Positions 41,510 through 48,889 of a stretch of DNA of 50,342 nt are shown here, one piece after another. The DNA is from a virus, in IMG/VR virus record IMGVR_UViG_3300030333_004789, positions 1-50,342 of that record. One strand, 5' to 3'. The notes under the pieces are model-generated. The model saw nothing but the letters and a program-made list of their open reading frames with translations. It had not been told where the DNA came from and ran no database searches. Each line of letters begins with the position of its first letter. The first letter of the stretch is position 1. The position numbers and the translations under genes are program-made.

Positions 41510-43724
41510 ACTGTTGAGGGTTTGGTGGCTGAGGCCCACCCTGAATAGCATCAACAATCTGTTGTATCATGTTACTGTTTTGTTGAGTGTTTTCAGCTAG
41601 TGGTTTCAGTGCTTCACCAACCTCTCCTATTATTGAGTTTCTTATCTCTTCTGCTACAGCAGCCATCTGTTCAGACTGAGGAGCCTGCTGCCCCTCTTCA
41701 CCCTCAAGGCGTTGTAGCTTAAAGTCTTTAGGAAGTCCAAGCCTAGTTCCAATCTGATTAACCACGTCAAGGACTTGATCAACACCAATTGTCTGCCTGA
41801 TCTCTGGGTCATTAGCAACCATCTGGAAGAGTTGAGTTAAAGCAGCAGCCATTGCGTTATCAGAAAGCCTGTCCAAAGTATCCCTGTAACTACCAATGAC
41901 CTCAAGATTAAGTGCAGTCTTTTGTCCTCGTACTCCAACAAGGCCAGAGCTATCTGCGTCTCTCTCTTCAAGCGTGAACCCAAGGTCATTAACCTGCTCT
42001 GGCGTATAACCAGAGCTAATCTCCGCATAAACTTCGTCTTCCCCATAAGCCATCAATGCCCTGTAAATCTGCTCTTTCCACGCCAGCATGGCATCGTCTA
42101 CTGCTGTGGCTGTAAAGGCAAGACGGGTTGTAGTTGTGCTTGCGATTGTTCTCACTTCCTCCGCAGTTTGCTCATGGCTGGCGACCTGAGCAATTTCCTG
42201 AGCAGAGATCACAAGCAAACGCTCAAGCATATCAATGACTTGGCGCATGGCTCCCACAATTCCATTGGTATCTAAAGCGGTGAACCTGACAGAATTGAAA
42301 GCCTCCCTTACATCATTTTGTGCAAATTTGTTTTGGCGTGAAGAGAAGGGCATGAAGTTAAGACTGCGAAACAACTTCTCTCCCCAGTTTTGCAGCTTAT
42401 CTATCATGTCTTTTGGAACCTGATCCGTGTCCACAAATGTCATGTTAGCTAAATTCTGCTTAACACTTAGCAGGTACTGACTCAGTAAGTTCCCTATCTG
42501 ATCCTGAAACGGAATGATCTCTAAACTTAATGACGAGTTAATACTTTTCCCTTCATGCGGGTCGTAAGCATAGTATACAACCGGGCAATAGGGGATAGGA
42601 GCAGCATACAAAACAGTATCGTCGTTAGCCACAACAAACCTAAACCAAACAGGATTGTCATAATCACCAAGGCCATGATCGCTTGGTATAAGTTTTTCAT
42701 AGTACTCGGTCACCAAGACAGCCTTGTCATCATCTGCCGCTTGATAATAATTCTCTAGCTCAGACTCTCTGTCCGTAACACCAAAAGCCTGCCTGCTCCT
42801 AGGAAACTCCATAGTGCAAGGAGAGACTAACTCAAGATATGTTTTGGCCCTTGATAAGAGATCGGAAGTCCTGCCATACGTGATCTTGTCTACATTCCAA
42901 AGTTTCTTGTTTCTCCTTAAATCTCCAAATCGCATCAACCGCCAATAGCCAGCAAACTCGCAACCAGAGTCAGAATTAAATGTTGTGGGCCTATGAGCCT
43001 GATCAAAGAACACCCGGCTTGGGTGGGGTAGATTGTACCTGATGCCCTCCTTAACAAACTTATCCTCTTCCTCTCCTGCTGAATCCAGTACAGTTTGCTT
43101 CTCGGTATGCCACTCTTCCTGAGGGAACTGAGCAGCCCAGCCGTAATGCAACATATGGAAAATAGACTGCTTTAGCAACTCACTGTAGCCGTACTGGTTG
43201 GACATTACCTGAACTCTGTCACTTAATATCTCACCACGCAGCCTGTTAGTGGTGGTGTTCTTACCCATCTCGTACTTAAACAAAGGGTACTGACGCCTGT
43301 CATTGTATATCCTAGCCCACCGGATAGTCACATAAGACCGGACAAGGGGGACGAATATGTTAAAAAATACTGGAAGGTTTAGCTTCTTCGTTTGGCCCTT
43401 TGTGTCATTGACTGTTTCAATCAACCCGGTCAGCCCCCAATCTCTAGCTGCATTTAGGATTGATTCCTCACTTAGGTCTTTATCTGCAATAGAGTATGCA
43501 AGCGTGCTGCTAATCTGCTGAAGAGGGGTATCCCAAGCCAAGTCTAAGGCATGGTATATCTTGTGGTTCTTAATACACCTGTTGAGGCCATCGTCAATTC
43601 TATGCCTAATTCTATCAAGAAGCGGCTTCGCTTCAGGGGATACGTTTTCATCGTTGCCATCAAATACAGTCTTGGCTGTCTCGGAGGTTACTCCCCTGTT
43701 ATTAAGTACGTTTAGGTCTACCAT
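41427..43724 (-). CDS. Portal protein, podovirus type, 765 aa
   Basis: The long N-terminal helical part, the segment with Trp and Tyr strands (GIRYNLPHPSRVFFDQAHRP), GYWRLMRFGDLRR and the long alpha-helical crown (ALEDLLVI-like: VIDMLERLLVISAQEIAQVA) fit portal proteins of short-tailed phages. A Gln/Pro-rich tail (GGPQPPNPQQYDTGNPVP) ends it. The portal forms the 12-fold ring for DNA entry and tail attachment. It precedes the scaffold-like and capsid genes, in the usual order. Family membership is from synteny and overall pattern. Confidence 0.8.
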   Translation of the reverse strand: MVDLNVLNNRGVTSETAKTVFDGNDENVSPEAKPLLDRIRHRIDDGLNRCIKNHKIYHALDLAWDTPLQQISSTLAYSIADKDLSEESILNAARDWGLTGLIETVNDTKGQTKKLNLPVFFNIFVPLVRSYVTIRWARIYNDRRQYPLFKYEMGKNTTTNRLRGEILSDRVQVMSNQYGYSELLKQSIFHMLHYGWAAQFPQEEWHTEKQTVLDSAGEEEDKFVKEGIRYNLPHPSRVFFDQAHRPTTFNSDSGCEFAGYWRLMRFGDLRRNKKLWNVDKITYGRTSDLLSRAKTYLELVSPCTMEFPRSRQAFGVTDRESELENYYQAADDDKAVLVTEYYEKLIPSDHGLGDYDNPVWFRFVVANDDTVLYAAPIPYCPVVYYAYDPHEGKSINSSLSLEIIPFQDQIGNLLSQYLLSVKQNLANMTFVDTDQVPKDMIDKLQNWGEKLFRSLNFMPFSSRQNKFAQNDVREAFNSVRFTALDTNGIVGAMRQVIDMLERLLVISAQEIAQVASHEQTAEEVRTIASTTTTRLAFTATAVDDAMLAWKEQIYRALMAYGEDEVYAEISSGYTPEQVNDLGFTLEERDADSSGLVGVRGQKTALNLEVIGSYRDTLDRLSDNAMAAALTQLFQMVANDPEIRQTIGVDQVLDVVNQIGTRLGLPKDFKLQRLEGEEGQQAPQSEQMAAVAEEIRNSIIGEVGEALKPLAENTQQNSNMIQQIVDAIQGGPQPPNPQQYDTGNPVPAGVAPTEGNPDMAAARPVQ

Positions 43725-43987
43725 TATATTATCTTCGGTGATTTCTCAGCTATCATGTTCTTGTGGAACTGACGCAGTATTTCTCTTCTCTTTAGTTTGG
43801 AGACCGGCCTCCAGAGTTTCACATAACCCACAATGCCAGCACCTTTCACTTTCCCTTCAAAGTATAACACGCTTCTGTAACCTCTACCCCTTTTAGGCGA
43901 TAAGCACTTCAGCGACAAGGCAACATCAATTGTGCCGTCATCTTTGTAATCAACCAGTACATCCTTTTTCTTACGACTTCTCGGCAT
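43724..43987 (-). CDS. Small basic protein, 87 aa
   Basis: Not recognised. Lys/Arg-rich (PRSRKKKDVLVDYKDDG, LKRREILRQFHKN), with a beta-rich centre (GYRSVLYFEGKVKGAGIVGY). Overlaps the portal start by one base and the upstream acidic gene by 17. Possibly head-tail associated. Confidence 0.55.
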   Translation of the reverse strand: MPRSRKKKDVLVDYKDDGTIDVALSLKCLSPKRGRGYRSVLYFEGKVKGAGIVGYVKLWRPVSKLKRREILRQFHKNMIAEKSPKII

Positions 43988-44219
43988 CCCCTTTTATTAT
44001 GAGAGCAACTGCGTTCGGGGATTCCCCCTCTTCGTATCCCTCCTCATAATCATCTCCGTACTTTTCAACACTGTCAGGGTCAACGTCTGCCACCAACTCT
44101 TCTGCGTTTTCGGACACGGTAATATCAAAAGTTACAGTGTGGGTTTCGCCCGGTTGGCAGTCAGCAAAAGCCTCCTGCATGGCTGGGTCTGTAAGGTCTA
44201 TTCTAAGTTCGTTTGCCAT
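43971..44219 (-). CDS. Small acidic protein, 82 aa
   Basis: Not recognised. ANELRIDLTDPAMQEAF, then an acidic run (DDYEEGYEEGESPN). First gene of the minus-strand virion operon, divergent from terminase with only 31 bases between the two start codons, so promoters must overlap one or both genes. Confidence 0.55.
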   Translation of the reverse strand: MANELRIDLTDPAMQEAFADCQPGETHTVTFDITVSENAEELVADVDPDSVEKYGDDYEEGYEEGESPNAVALIIKGDAEKS

Positions 44220-44250
44220 AAAGCCTGCAAATCGTTAAAATAGCACAGAT

Positions 44251-45723
44251 ATGCCGCTTGATGCTAGTGGCTGCTGGTATCCGAGTATATCCCCAAAGCA
44301 GCTAGAAATATTTAACTGCACCAAAAGATACCTTCTGGTGAGTGGCCCCAGATACTCCTCTAAGACCATTGGCGTTCTTCATAGGCTGGTAAGGCATTGT
44401 TGGGAAACCAAAGGTGGCAGAGTTGGGATATTCTGCAAGACAATTAGGAATGCTAAATCAGGGGTCTGGTCTGATCTTATTGATTTAATTGTCCCTGAGT
44501 GGGAACAAAACCTAGCCGGGTTCAAGGTAACCGTACCCCCAAAAGTAGACGGAGTCACCAAAATGCACTTTATGCGTGTGTCTAATATGCACGGGAATGA
44601 AACCGAGATACAGCTTCATTCCCTTGATGTTGACCATGACATTGAAGAAAAGATAAAAGGCACTAGGTTCTCTCTCATATTTTTCAGTGAGCTTTCCAAC
44701 TTCAAAGATTCATGCGTGTTCTCAATATCTAAAGGACAGTTGCGCTTGCCGGGGCTGGCTTACACATCACACCAATGGATAGGGGACACAAACCCAGCAG
44801 AAGAGGGAACTAACTCTTGGATATACAAATTGTGGTATGAGGAACCAAACAAGGAAGACCACCCAGACCCTGAGTACGCAGAGCAGTTCTCCATTATTGA
44901 GTCCATGATTGATGACAACCCTTACCTTTCCGAGTACGACAAGAAGGACTTGATAGCTACATTCCGTGGAGACCCTGAGATGTACGACAGATATGTGCTT
45001 GGCAAGTGGACTGCGTCTTCAACCAACTCTCACTTCGGAAAGGTATTCAAATTTGACACTCATGTGGTTGGGGACACAACAAGCCCAGTAGAAGCAGAAT
45101 GGGATGTAATCGTCCCTACGGAAGGATGCACGGAACTCATAGGCGGATGGGACTTGGGAGATAGAAACCATGCATTCCATATCATGGAGAAAGTCAATAC
45201 AGTGAAAGGCACTAGGTGGACTATATTAGATGAACTCGTAGTCTTGCAACAGGACGTGTCACTGGAAGACTTTACGGGTGAAGCTATGGACAAAATAGAA
45301 AGGCTTGAAGAACACATCGGGGAAAAAGTCCGGTGGACTCACTGGTCAGACACATCATCTATGGTCAGGTACAGGGCTTCAGCCAACACGTATGACCACC
45401 GGGTGGTTGCTGCTGCGAGCGGAGGAAGGATAAACTTAATTGGCGCACCGAAGTTTGCGGGATCGGTGCGCCAAAGAGTTAAGCTCTTAAAAGACCTGCT
45501 GATGCAAAACAGACTTCACATATCCGCAAACTGTTTCAGAGCTATTGATGTATTCAGGTTCCTAAGAAGAGGGAAAAGTTCAGGCCAATATGTTATTGGT
45601 GACCGCAATAAGCACAGCTTTGATTCAATAAGCTATGCTTTAATCGGAGAGATGTCTGCCGACCTTGAGATTTCCAGCGATCCGACAAGCGGAAGAATTG
45701 GCTTAACTTCCGTCCCACTTTAA
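44251..45723 (+). CDS. terL: Terminase large subunit (packaging ATPase-nuclease)
   Basis: 490 aa. The ATPase domain has Walker A SGPRYSSKT (31-39), where the usual Gly before Lys is Ser, and a strand ending FFSELSN (144-150), in which Glu147 is the catalytic acid while the usual Asp before it is Ser. The RNase H-like nuclease domain has GGWDLGDRNH (Asp301), HWSDTSS (Asp367) and YVIGDRNKHSFDSIS (Asp451 or Asp458) as metal ligands. It cuts and pumps DNA through the portal. It is the only plus-strand gene in the virion part of the genome. No small terminase subunit is recognised nearby. Confidence 0.92.
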   Translation: MPLDASGCWYPSISPKQLEIFNCTKRYLLVSGPRYSSKTIGVLHRLVRHCWETKGGRVGIFCKTIRNAKSGVWSDLIDLIVPEWEQNLAGFKVTVPPKVDGVTKMHFMRVSNMHGNETEIQLHSLDVDHDIEEKIKGTRFSLIFFSELSNFKDSCVFSISKGQLRLPGLAYTSHQWIGDTNPAEEGTNSWIYKLWYEEPNKEDHPDPEYAEQFSIIESMIDDNPYLSEYDKKDLIATFRGDPEMYDRYVLGKWTASSTNSHFGKVFKFDTHVVGDTTSPVEAEWDVIVPTEGCTELIGGWDLGDRNHAFHIMEKVNTVKGTRWTILDELVVLQQDVSLEDFTGEAMDKIERLEEHIGEKVRWTHWSDTSSMVRYRASANTYDHRVVAAASGGRINLIGAPKFAGSVRQRVKLLKDLLMQNRLHISANCFRAIDVFRFLRRGKSSGQYVIGDRNKHSFDSISYALIGEMSADLEISSDPTSGRIGLTSVPL

Positions 45724-45743
45724 TCTTAGGAGAGAAGAAGGTT

Positions 45744-45863
45744 TTATTTCTTTTTCTTTTTTCCCCCATACTTAACAGACTGTCCTGATTTTTTAGCAGC
45801 AGCCTTGGCTTGGGCCATTCCCTTAGCAGTATACGGATACTTCTTTTTACCTACGTGCGGCAT
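45744..45863 (-). CDS. Tiny Lys-rich phage protein, 39 aa
   Basis: Short frame with an excellent ribosome site (GAGGAGGTGAT) upstream of the ATG at 45863. The product starts MPHVGKKKYPYTAKGMAQ, continues with Ala and Lys and ends in a Lys run. I recall similar tiny Lys-rich proteins in podovirus head regions, probably DNA- or capsid-associated. It converges with terminase, 20 bases apart. Confidence 0.7.
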   Translation of the reverse strand: MPHVGKKKYPYTAKGMAQAKAAAKKSGQSVKYGGKKKKK

Positions 45864-45885
45864 TACTATATCACCTCCTCTTTAA

Positions 45886-46173
45886 TCACCATTTAACTTT
45901 ATGCGACCAATAGCGAGCAGACAGTTTTGAAGGGCTACTGTCTTGGGCATTGTGCCTAGCATAATATGATTTCTTGCGAGCTTTGTCCTTTGCGCTTGTG
46001 GGGTTTTTTCCTGCGCCTTTGACGCCTTGCTGGCCAAAGCGGATTGTTTTCACTTTGTCCCCGTCTTTAGCAACCACAACATGGCTCTTGGTTGGGTGGC
46101 TAGGAGTTCTTTTGGGCTTGTTGTAACCCTCAACCCCAGCCCTTTCTAGTCTTGAATCTTTTTTCTTTGGCAT
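45886..46173 (-). CDS. Conserved small basic phage protein, 95 aa
   Basis: Begins PKKKDSRLERAGVEGYNKPK and contains HPTKSHVVVAKDGDKVKTIR, FGQQGVKGAGKNPT, and a C-terminal SARYWSHKVKW. This combination is familiar from a widespread small phage protein (DUF6321-like, from memory) found near head genes; its role is not established. Strongly basic, so DNA binding in the capsid is plausible. Followed 22 bases later by the 39-aa gene. Confidence 0.65.
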   Translation of the reverse strand: MPKKKDSRLERAGVEGYNKPKRTPSHPTKSHVVVAKDGDKVKTIRFGQQGVKGAGKNPTSAKDKARKKSYYARHNAQDSSPSKLSARYWSHKVKW

Positions 46174-46189
46174 GGTTTTAAATTAATAT

Positions 46190-46224
46190 CCCCTGCCAGC
46201 AACACGTCTATTTGCTGGCAGGGG
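46190..46224 (-). terminator. Long perfect hairpin, probable terminator
   Basis: CCCCTGCCAGCAA (46190-46202) and TTGCTGGCAGGGG (46212-46224) form a 13-base perfect stem with a 9-base loop. On the minus strand it is followed by ATATTAATTT, a modest U-rich tail. It separates the lysis-like genes from the two small basic genes. A second smaller stem (CCAGC/GCTGG) lies at 46237-46252. Confidence 0.55.
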
Positions 46225-46266
46225 GATGGCAGTGTCCAGCGTCATTGCTGGATTGTCCTGCCAAAG

Positions 46267-46695
46267 CTACTTCTCTTTCTTGGGCCTTGTGATACGCTGA
46301 GTATCACCAGCCTTCACCTTCAACCGCTTCCTTGCGGTCTTCTTTTTAGCCGCTTTCTTCTTAGGCGACTTTTTCTTTGCTACTGCTTTCTTCTTTCTAG
46401 GTGATACTCTAGTTCCGCTATCGTTTTTAGTGCCTGCCTTGTGAACTCCGGGGCATGGAACGCTGCCCTCGGAAACTCCGGGTGCGCCATCAACTCCTTT
46501 GAGTTGTTGTACTTGACCGTCGTTGTGCAGCCCAGCCCTGTGGTACTTATCAACAGCATTATCAATAAGCGTAAGTTTATCTTCATATCTTTCCTGCGCT
46601 TTCTGTTCTCTTTTATCATCGGCAAACCTTAAAAAAAGCCGACCCAGTACAGGGACGGCTTTAAGTAAAGATGCCAGCAATCTAAGGAGTGCCAT
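46267..46695 (-). CDS. Lys-rich protein with hydrophobic N-terminus; possible inner spanin (Rz-like)
   Basis: Residues 2-24 are hydrophobic with scattered basic residues (ALLRLLASLLKAVPVLGRLF), followed by a charged helix (DDKREQKAQERYEDKL). The last 45 residues form a histone H1-like Lys/Ala tail (KKKSPKKKAAKKKTARKRL). A complete lipoprotein frame is nested inside it, the arrangement of Rz with embedded Rz1. That supports an inner-membrane spanin, but the Lys-rich tail is not typical of spanins, and a DNA-binding role is also possible. The gene starts directly at the motif at 46696. Confidence 0.5.
   Translation of the reverse strand: MALLRLLASLLKAVPVLGRLFLRFADDKREQKAQERYEDKLTLIDNAVDKYHRAGLHNDGQVQQLKGVDGAPGVSEGSVPCPGVHKAGTKNDSGTRVSPRKKKAVAKKKSPKKKAAKKKTARKRLKVKAGDTQRITRPKKEK
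46380..46586 (-). CDS. Nested small lipoprotein, outer spanin (Rz1-like)
   Basis: Lies wholly inside the previous gene in another frame. The ATG at 46586 has an AGGAAAG ribosome site. The 68-aa product has a signal (MKINLRLLIMLLISTTGLGC) with lipobox Cys20 and a 49-residue mature part ending YHLERRKQ. Rz1-type o-spanins are short lipoproteins embedded in the Rz gene; together they fuse inner and outer membranes at lysis. Implies a host with an outer membrane. Confidence 0.6.
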   Translation of the reverse strand: MKINLRLLIMLLISTTGLGCTTTVKYNNSKELMAHPEFPRAAFHAPEFTRQALKTIAELEYHLERRKQ

Positions 46696-46715
46696 CTTAT
46701 AACCTTAGGTTATTA
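46696..46715 (-). promoter_or_regulatory. Recurring start-abutting motif, copy 5
   Basis: Minus-strand TAATAACCTAAGGTTATAAG touches the ATG at 46695. It is the most symmetrical copy: ATAACCT and AGGTTAT are perfect arms around a single base. Confidence 0.65.
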
Positions 46716-46892
46716 GGATTCACCCTTTGCTGCCGCTTCCGTTTTCTTGATACCGTGCCTCAGGAACAAAGCCAAAAGGCTGGTGATCACCACATTCGCA
46801 GCGGCCCCTAGTTCAAGCTCCCCTGTGAAATACCCAGCAACACCCGCTAGTGCGCCGGTTATTGCCGTCCATGTAGTTTTTGATTTAAGCAT
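46713..46892 (-). CDS. Holin-like small membrane protein, 59 aa
   Basis: The frame extends to a TTG at 46922, but the ATG at 46892 abuts the previous stop and is preferred. Two membrane segments are visible (WTAITGALAGVAGYFTGEL and NVVITSLLALFL), followed by a charged tail (RHGIKKTEAAAKGES). That is the layout of class II holins and of similar phage membrane proteins. Directly upstream of the spanin-like pair, in keeping with a lysis cassette. Confidence 0.55.
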   Translation of the reverse strand: MLKSKTTWTAITGALAGVAGYFTGELELGAAANVVITSLLALFLRHGIKKTEAAAKGES

Positions 46893-46893
46893 T

Positions 46894-47220
46894 TTACTTG
46901 GATTTTGATTTACTTGTTTCAACTGAACCTACTTTAAGAACAGTAGTCCCCACTTTATTTGTTAGCGTTAGCGAAGGAAACGGAATGTCCACCGAAAAGT
47001 AAGGCACTTTAAAAAAGACGCCTTCAGGTGAGACCTTTGCATCAGGCAAAGTCCCGGCTTTCGCCCCTAAGCAAAGGGATGGGATGGGCCAGCTAATTTT
47101 TTGACCAAAAAGCTTTAGGTTCGGGGCTGGTTTAAGCCCAGCCCCAAACATATCGCCAGCACTGGCATTAGATGCAAAAGCAAACAATGCCCCGATTAAC
47201 AACCATTTGTGTAGTTTCAT
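46894..47220 (-). CDS. Exported protein with signal peptide, 108 aa
   Basis: A typical signal peptide (MKLHKWLLIGALFAFASNAS) with a likely cut after ASA. The mature part is Pro/Lys/Phe-rich (LKPAPNLKLFGQKISWPIPS, FFKVPYFSVDIPFPSL) and ends SKSKSK. No catalytic motif of a peptidoglycan enzyme is seen. It overlaps the tiny membrane gene upstream (ATGA) and the holin-like start downstream. Probably acts in the periplasm as part of lysis. Confidence 0.6.
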   Translation of the reverse strand: MKLHKWLLIGALFAFASNASAGDMFGAGLKPAPNLKLFGQKISWPIPSLCLGAKAGTLPDAKVSPEGVFFKVPYFSVDIPFPSLTLTNKVGTTVLKVGSVETSKSKSK

Positions 47221-47363
47221 TTGGATTGTGTCAGTGATCTGATTTTAAGGATTATGTATATTAAAGTGGCGACACTAATTGCTATTTGAAGAATCAGGTC
47301 AATTTGCAAAGCCCAATTCCCAACGCCTAGTATGCTGGCAATAGCAACTTTTATGTCGTCCAC
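47217..47363 (-). CDS. Small membrane protein, 48 aa
   Basis: Short gene ending with TGA that overlaps the exported protein ATG. The GTG at 47363 (or TTG at 47369) starts it. One membrane segment (IDLILQIAISVATLIYIILK) follows a weakly hydrophobic start, with a basic end (IRSLTQSK). Could be a small holin or antiholin. Confidence 0.5.
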   Translation of the reverse strand: MDDIKVAIASILGVGNWALQIDLILQIAISVATLIYIILKIRSLTQSK

Positions 47364-47373
47364 CTCCAAAACA

Positions 47374-47574
47374 TTAACCCTCTACTACCTCAGGCATTTC
47401 TATTTCAGGGGCATCACCTTGTTGACTTCCGTCCCCAAACCCTAGCTCTTGCGCTAGAATTTGAGCAGCTTGTCTAACTTGATCATGCTCTCCTGCCGTA
47501 AGTCTGGCCTGAGATGATGCGTTAAGCAGAATCTGCAAAGCAGTCTGCACCTGTTCTTTTGGTGTATCAGCCAT
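47374..47574 (-). CDS. Hypothetical acidic helical protein, 66 aa
   Basis: Not recognised. Helical Gln/Ala-rich first half (QVQTALQILLNASSQARL) and an acidic end (APEIEMPEVVEG). It starts 45 bases after the sixth copy of the recurring motif. Confidence 0.5.
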   Translation of the reverse strand: MADTPKEQVQTALQILLNASSQARLTAGEHDQVRQAAQILAQELGFGDGSQQGDAPEIEMPEVVEG

Positions 47575-47619
47575 AAGAGGAAGCTACTCTAACAGCAGGA
47601 AGCTGATCCTGACAACCCC

Positions 47620-47643
47620 CTTATAATCTAAGGTTATAAGTTA
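47620..47643 (-). promoter_or_regulatory. Recurring motif, copy 6 (distal)
   Basis: Minus-strand TTATAACCTTAGATTATAAG is nearly symmetrical over 19 bases. Unlike the other copies it is separated from the next ATG (47574) by about 45 bases, which suggests the element acts on DNA or transcription rather than only at the ribosome. Apart from this motif, the gap 47575-47653 shows nothing. Confidence 0.6.
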
Positions 47644-47653
47644 TTGTCGGCCC

Positions 47654-47782
47654 TTATTCATCCACCTTAACTTGCCGATACCACGGCCAGTCTTCTTTGG
47701 GAGCTTTCCCTTTTTTCTTTACGCTGCACTCGCCCTTGCAAGTGTCCTCAAAGCAATCCTTATTAGTGCATTTACTCGCCAC
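47654..47782 (-). CDS. Small Cys-rich protein, 42 aa
   Basis: GTG start at 47782 overlaps the end of the acidic protein by 11 bases. The product has four Cys (KCTNKDCFEDTCKGECSVKK) and a Pro/Trp tail (APKEDWPWYRQVKVDE). Spacing of the four Cys could bind a metal. The longer open frame to 48031 is a shadow of the acidic gene. Confidence 0.4.
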   Translation of the reverse strand: MASKCTNKDCFEDTCKGECSVKKKGKAPKEDWPWYRQVKVDE

Positions 47783-48221
47783 CTTCAGACTCTTCCTCGC
47801 TGGATTCTTCTTCCTCGCTGGACTCTTCTTCCCCGGACTCTTCCTCCTCGCTAGATTCCTCCACTGCTGGGTTAGCTGGACTGCCCTCTGCTGGCTCCAC
47901 CGTAGTATCAATTGTGATCTCTGGTGCTTCAAAATCAGCAACGGGAACATCGCGCAATTTGCTCGCCTCAATCTGGGAATCCAACTGAGTAATGAACCCT
48001 TGATCCGCAGCGAACTGAGATACCAATGCACTAGCTCCAGACTTAAACGCTTCTATTGTGGGTTTGCTGTCGCTTGGGTACTGGTAAACTCCGTCCACAT
48101 AAGCAGAGTGGTTTCCTGTTTCATCTACAGCCGTCAGCCCGATAACAACTTTGCACACGGTAGTGGCATCGTCGCAGTCGCAACTCGGCTCCAATCTTAT
48201 ACATGAATATGTATTAGCCAT
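47772..48221 (-). CDS. Hypothetical protein with Ser/Glu repeat tail, 149 aa
   Basis: Not recognised. The N-terminal domain has paired Cys (YSCIRLEPSCDCDDATTVCK) and a helical middle (AFKSGASALVSQFAADQGFI). The last 30 residues are an S/E-repeat (EESSEEEESGEEESSEEEE), encoded by repeated TCTTCCTCG-like units on the plus strand. Probably a secreted or virion-associated protein with a flexible acidic tail. Confidence 0.6.
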   Translation of the reverse strand: MANTYSCIRLEPSCDCDDATTVCKVVIGLTAVDETGNHSAYVDGVYQYPSDSKPTIEAFKSGASALVSQFAADQGFITQLDSQIEASKLRDVPVADFEAPEITIDTTVEPAEGSPANPAVEESSEEEESGEEESSEEEESSEEESEGGE

Positions 48222-48232
48222 TTTAGTTTTGT

Positions 48233-48469
48233 TTATTTATCTCTCGTCATGGGCATCAACAAAGGGCCGTCCCAATTTGCTGGAACTACTAAGCCCTCCG
48301 TCTTTGACCCCCAATCAAAAATACTTTTCTCCTCCTGAGAGGGATGTGTTGGGTAGTATTCTATGTCCACCCCTCCGAAGTCTGCCTCAAAACTCTTTAT
48401 ATTCTGACACCCGCTACCCACCCAGATGGTGAATATGCTGAGTGCAGCTATTGTAATCCATCGTTTCAT
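48233..48469 (-). CDS. Putative small lipoprotein, 78 aa
   Basis: MKRWITIAALSIFTIWVGSG precedes a Cys at position 21 in a lipobox-like context (GSGC), although position -3 is not the usual Leu. The mature part is rich in acidic and aromatic residues (FEADFGGVDIEYYPTHPSQ). Overlaps the stop of the MscS-like gene by four bases. May be a second envelope or superinfection-related lipoprotein. Confidence 0.5.
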   Translation of the reverse strand: MKRWITIAALSIFTIWVGSGCQNIKSFEADFGGVDIEYYPTHPSQEEKSIFDWGSKTEGLVVPANWDGPLLMPMTRDK

Positions 48470-48888
48470 TTTCTAGTCCTCGGTTTTTGTTCTTCCTCTA
48501 CTATCATTACTTGCATTGGCCCCTTCTCATTACCCTTGGGCAGATACTCTGGAGCGTGATTAGCCAGCACCTTCTCACAAGTCAGGTCGCCTAAATTGGT
48601 ATTTTTCACACGCATCGTAGAGTGCCTGTCACACATATAAAACGTAGTTTCCCGCAGTCCGATCCGAGCTATCCTTGCCTGTCTCCCATTCAGAAAAACA
48701 ATTTCGTCCACGGCCCATTGTTTGGAGAAGCACACGCTTAGACCCGCCGCAAACTCTTGTATAATCTCACGGAACAACAGCACCGCTACGCCAGCCACAA
48801 ATAGCCATACCCAATCTGAAAGTATCGCTTTCCCTGCGTTCTCCAGTACCGCTGGGTCACTAAGTTGATTAACTAAATTCGTTTCCAT
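48466..48888 (-). CDS. Miniature MscS-like channel protein, 140 aa
   Basis: The ATG at 48888 abuts the preceding stop and is preferred to the one at 48933. One membrane helix (VWLFVAGVAVLLFREIIQEF) matches the pore helix of MscS in Gly/Ala spacing and AAGL ending. It is followed by the beta domain (AVDEIVFLNGRQARIARIGL, RETTFYMCDRHSTMRVKNTN), which has the MscS pattern of GxVxxIGLRxT then N-x-x-L. TM1 and TM2 are missing. Ends with a basic tail (EEEQKPRTRK). Could affect host turgor or substitute for a holin. Confidence 0.65.
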   Translation of the reverse strand: METNLVNQLSDPAVLENAGKAILSDWVWLFVAGVAVLLFREIIQEFAAGLSVCFSKQWAVDEIVFLNGRQARIARIGLRETTFYMCDRHSTMRVKNTNLGDLTCEKVLANHAPEYLPKGNEKGPMQVMIVEEEQKPRTRK

Positions 48889-48889
48889 T

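Noticed and set aside
41427-41557. Programmed -1 frameshift extending the portal protein at A AAC CCT
   Set aside because: The heptamer is in the right phase, but the -1 frame hits TGA within about five codons, and the downstream open frame is +1.
47783-48031. Long form of the Cys-rich frame
   Set aside because: It overlaps the well-formed 149-aa gene on the same strand and its sequence there looks like a frame shadow.
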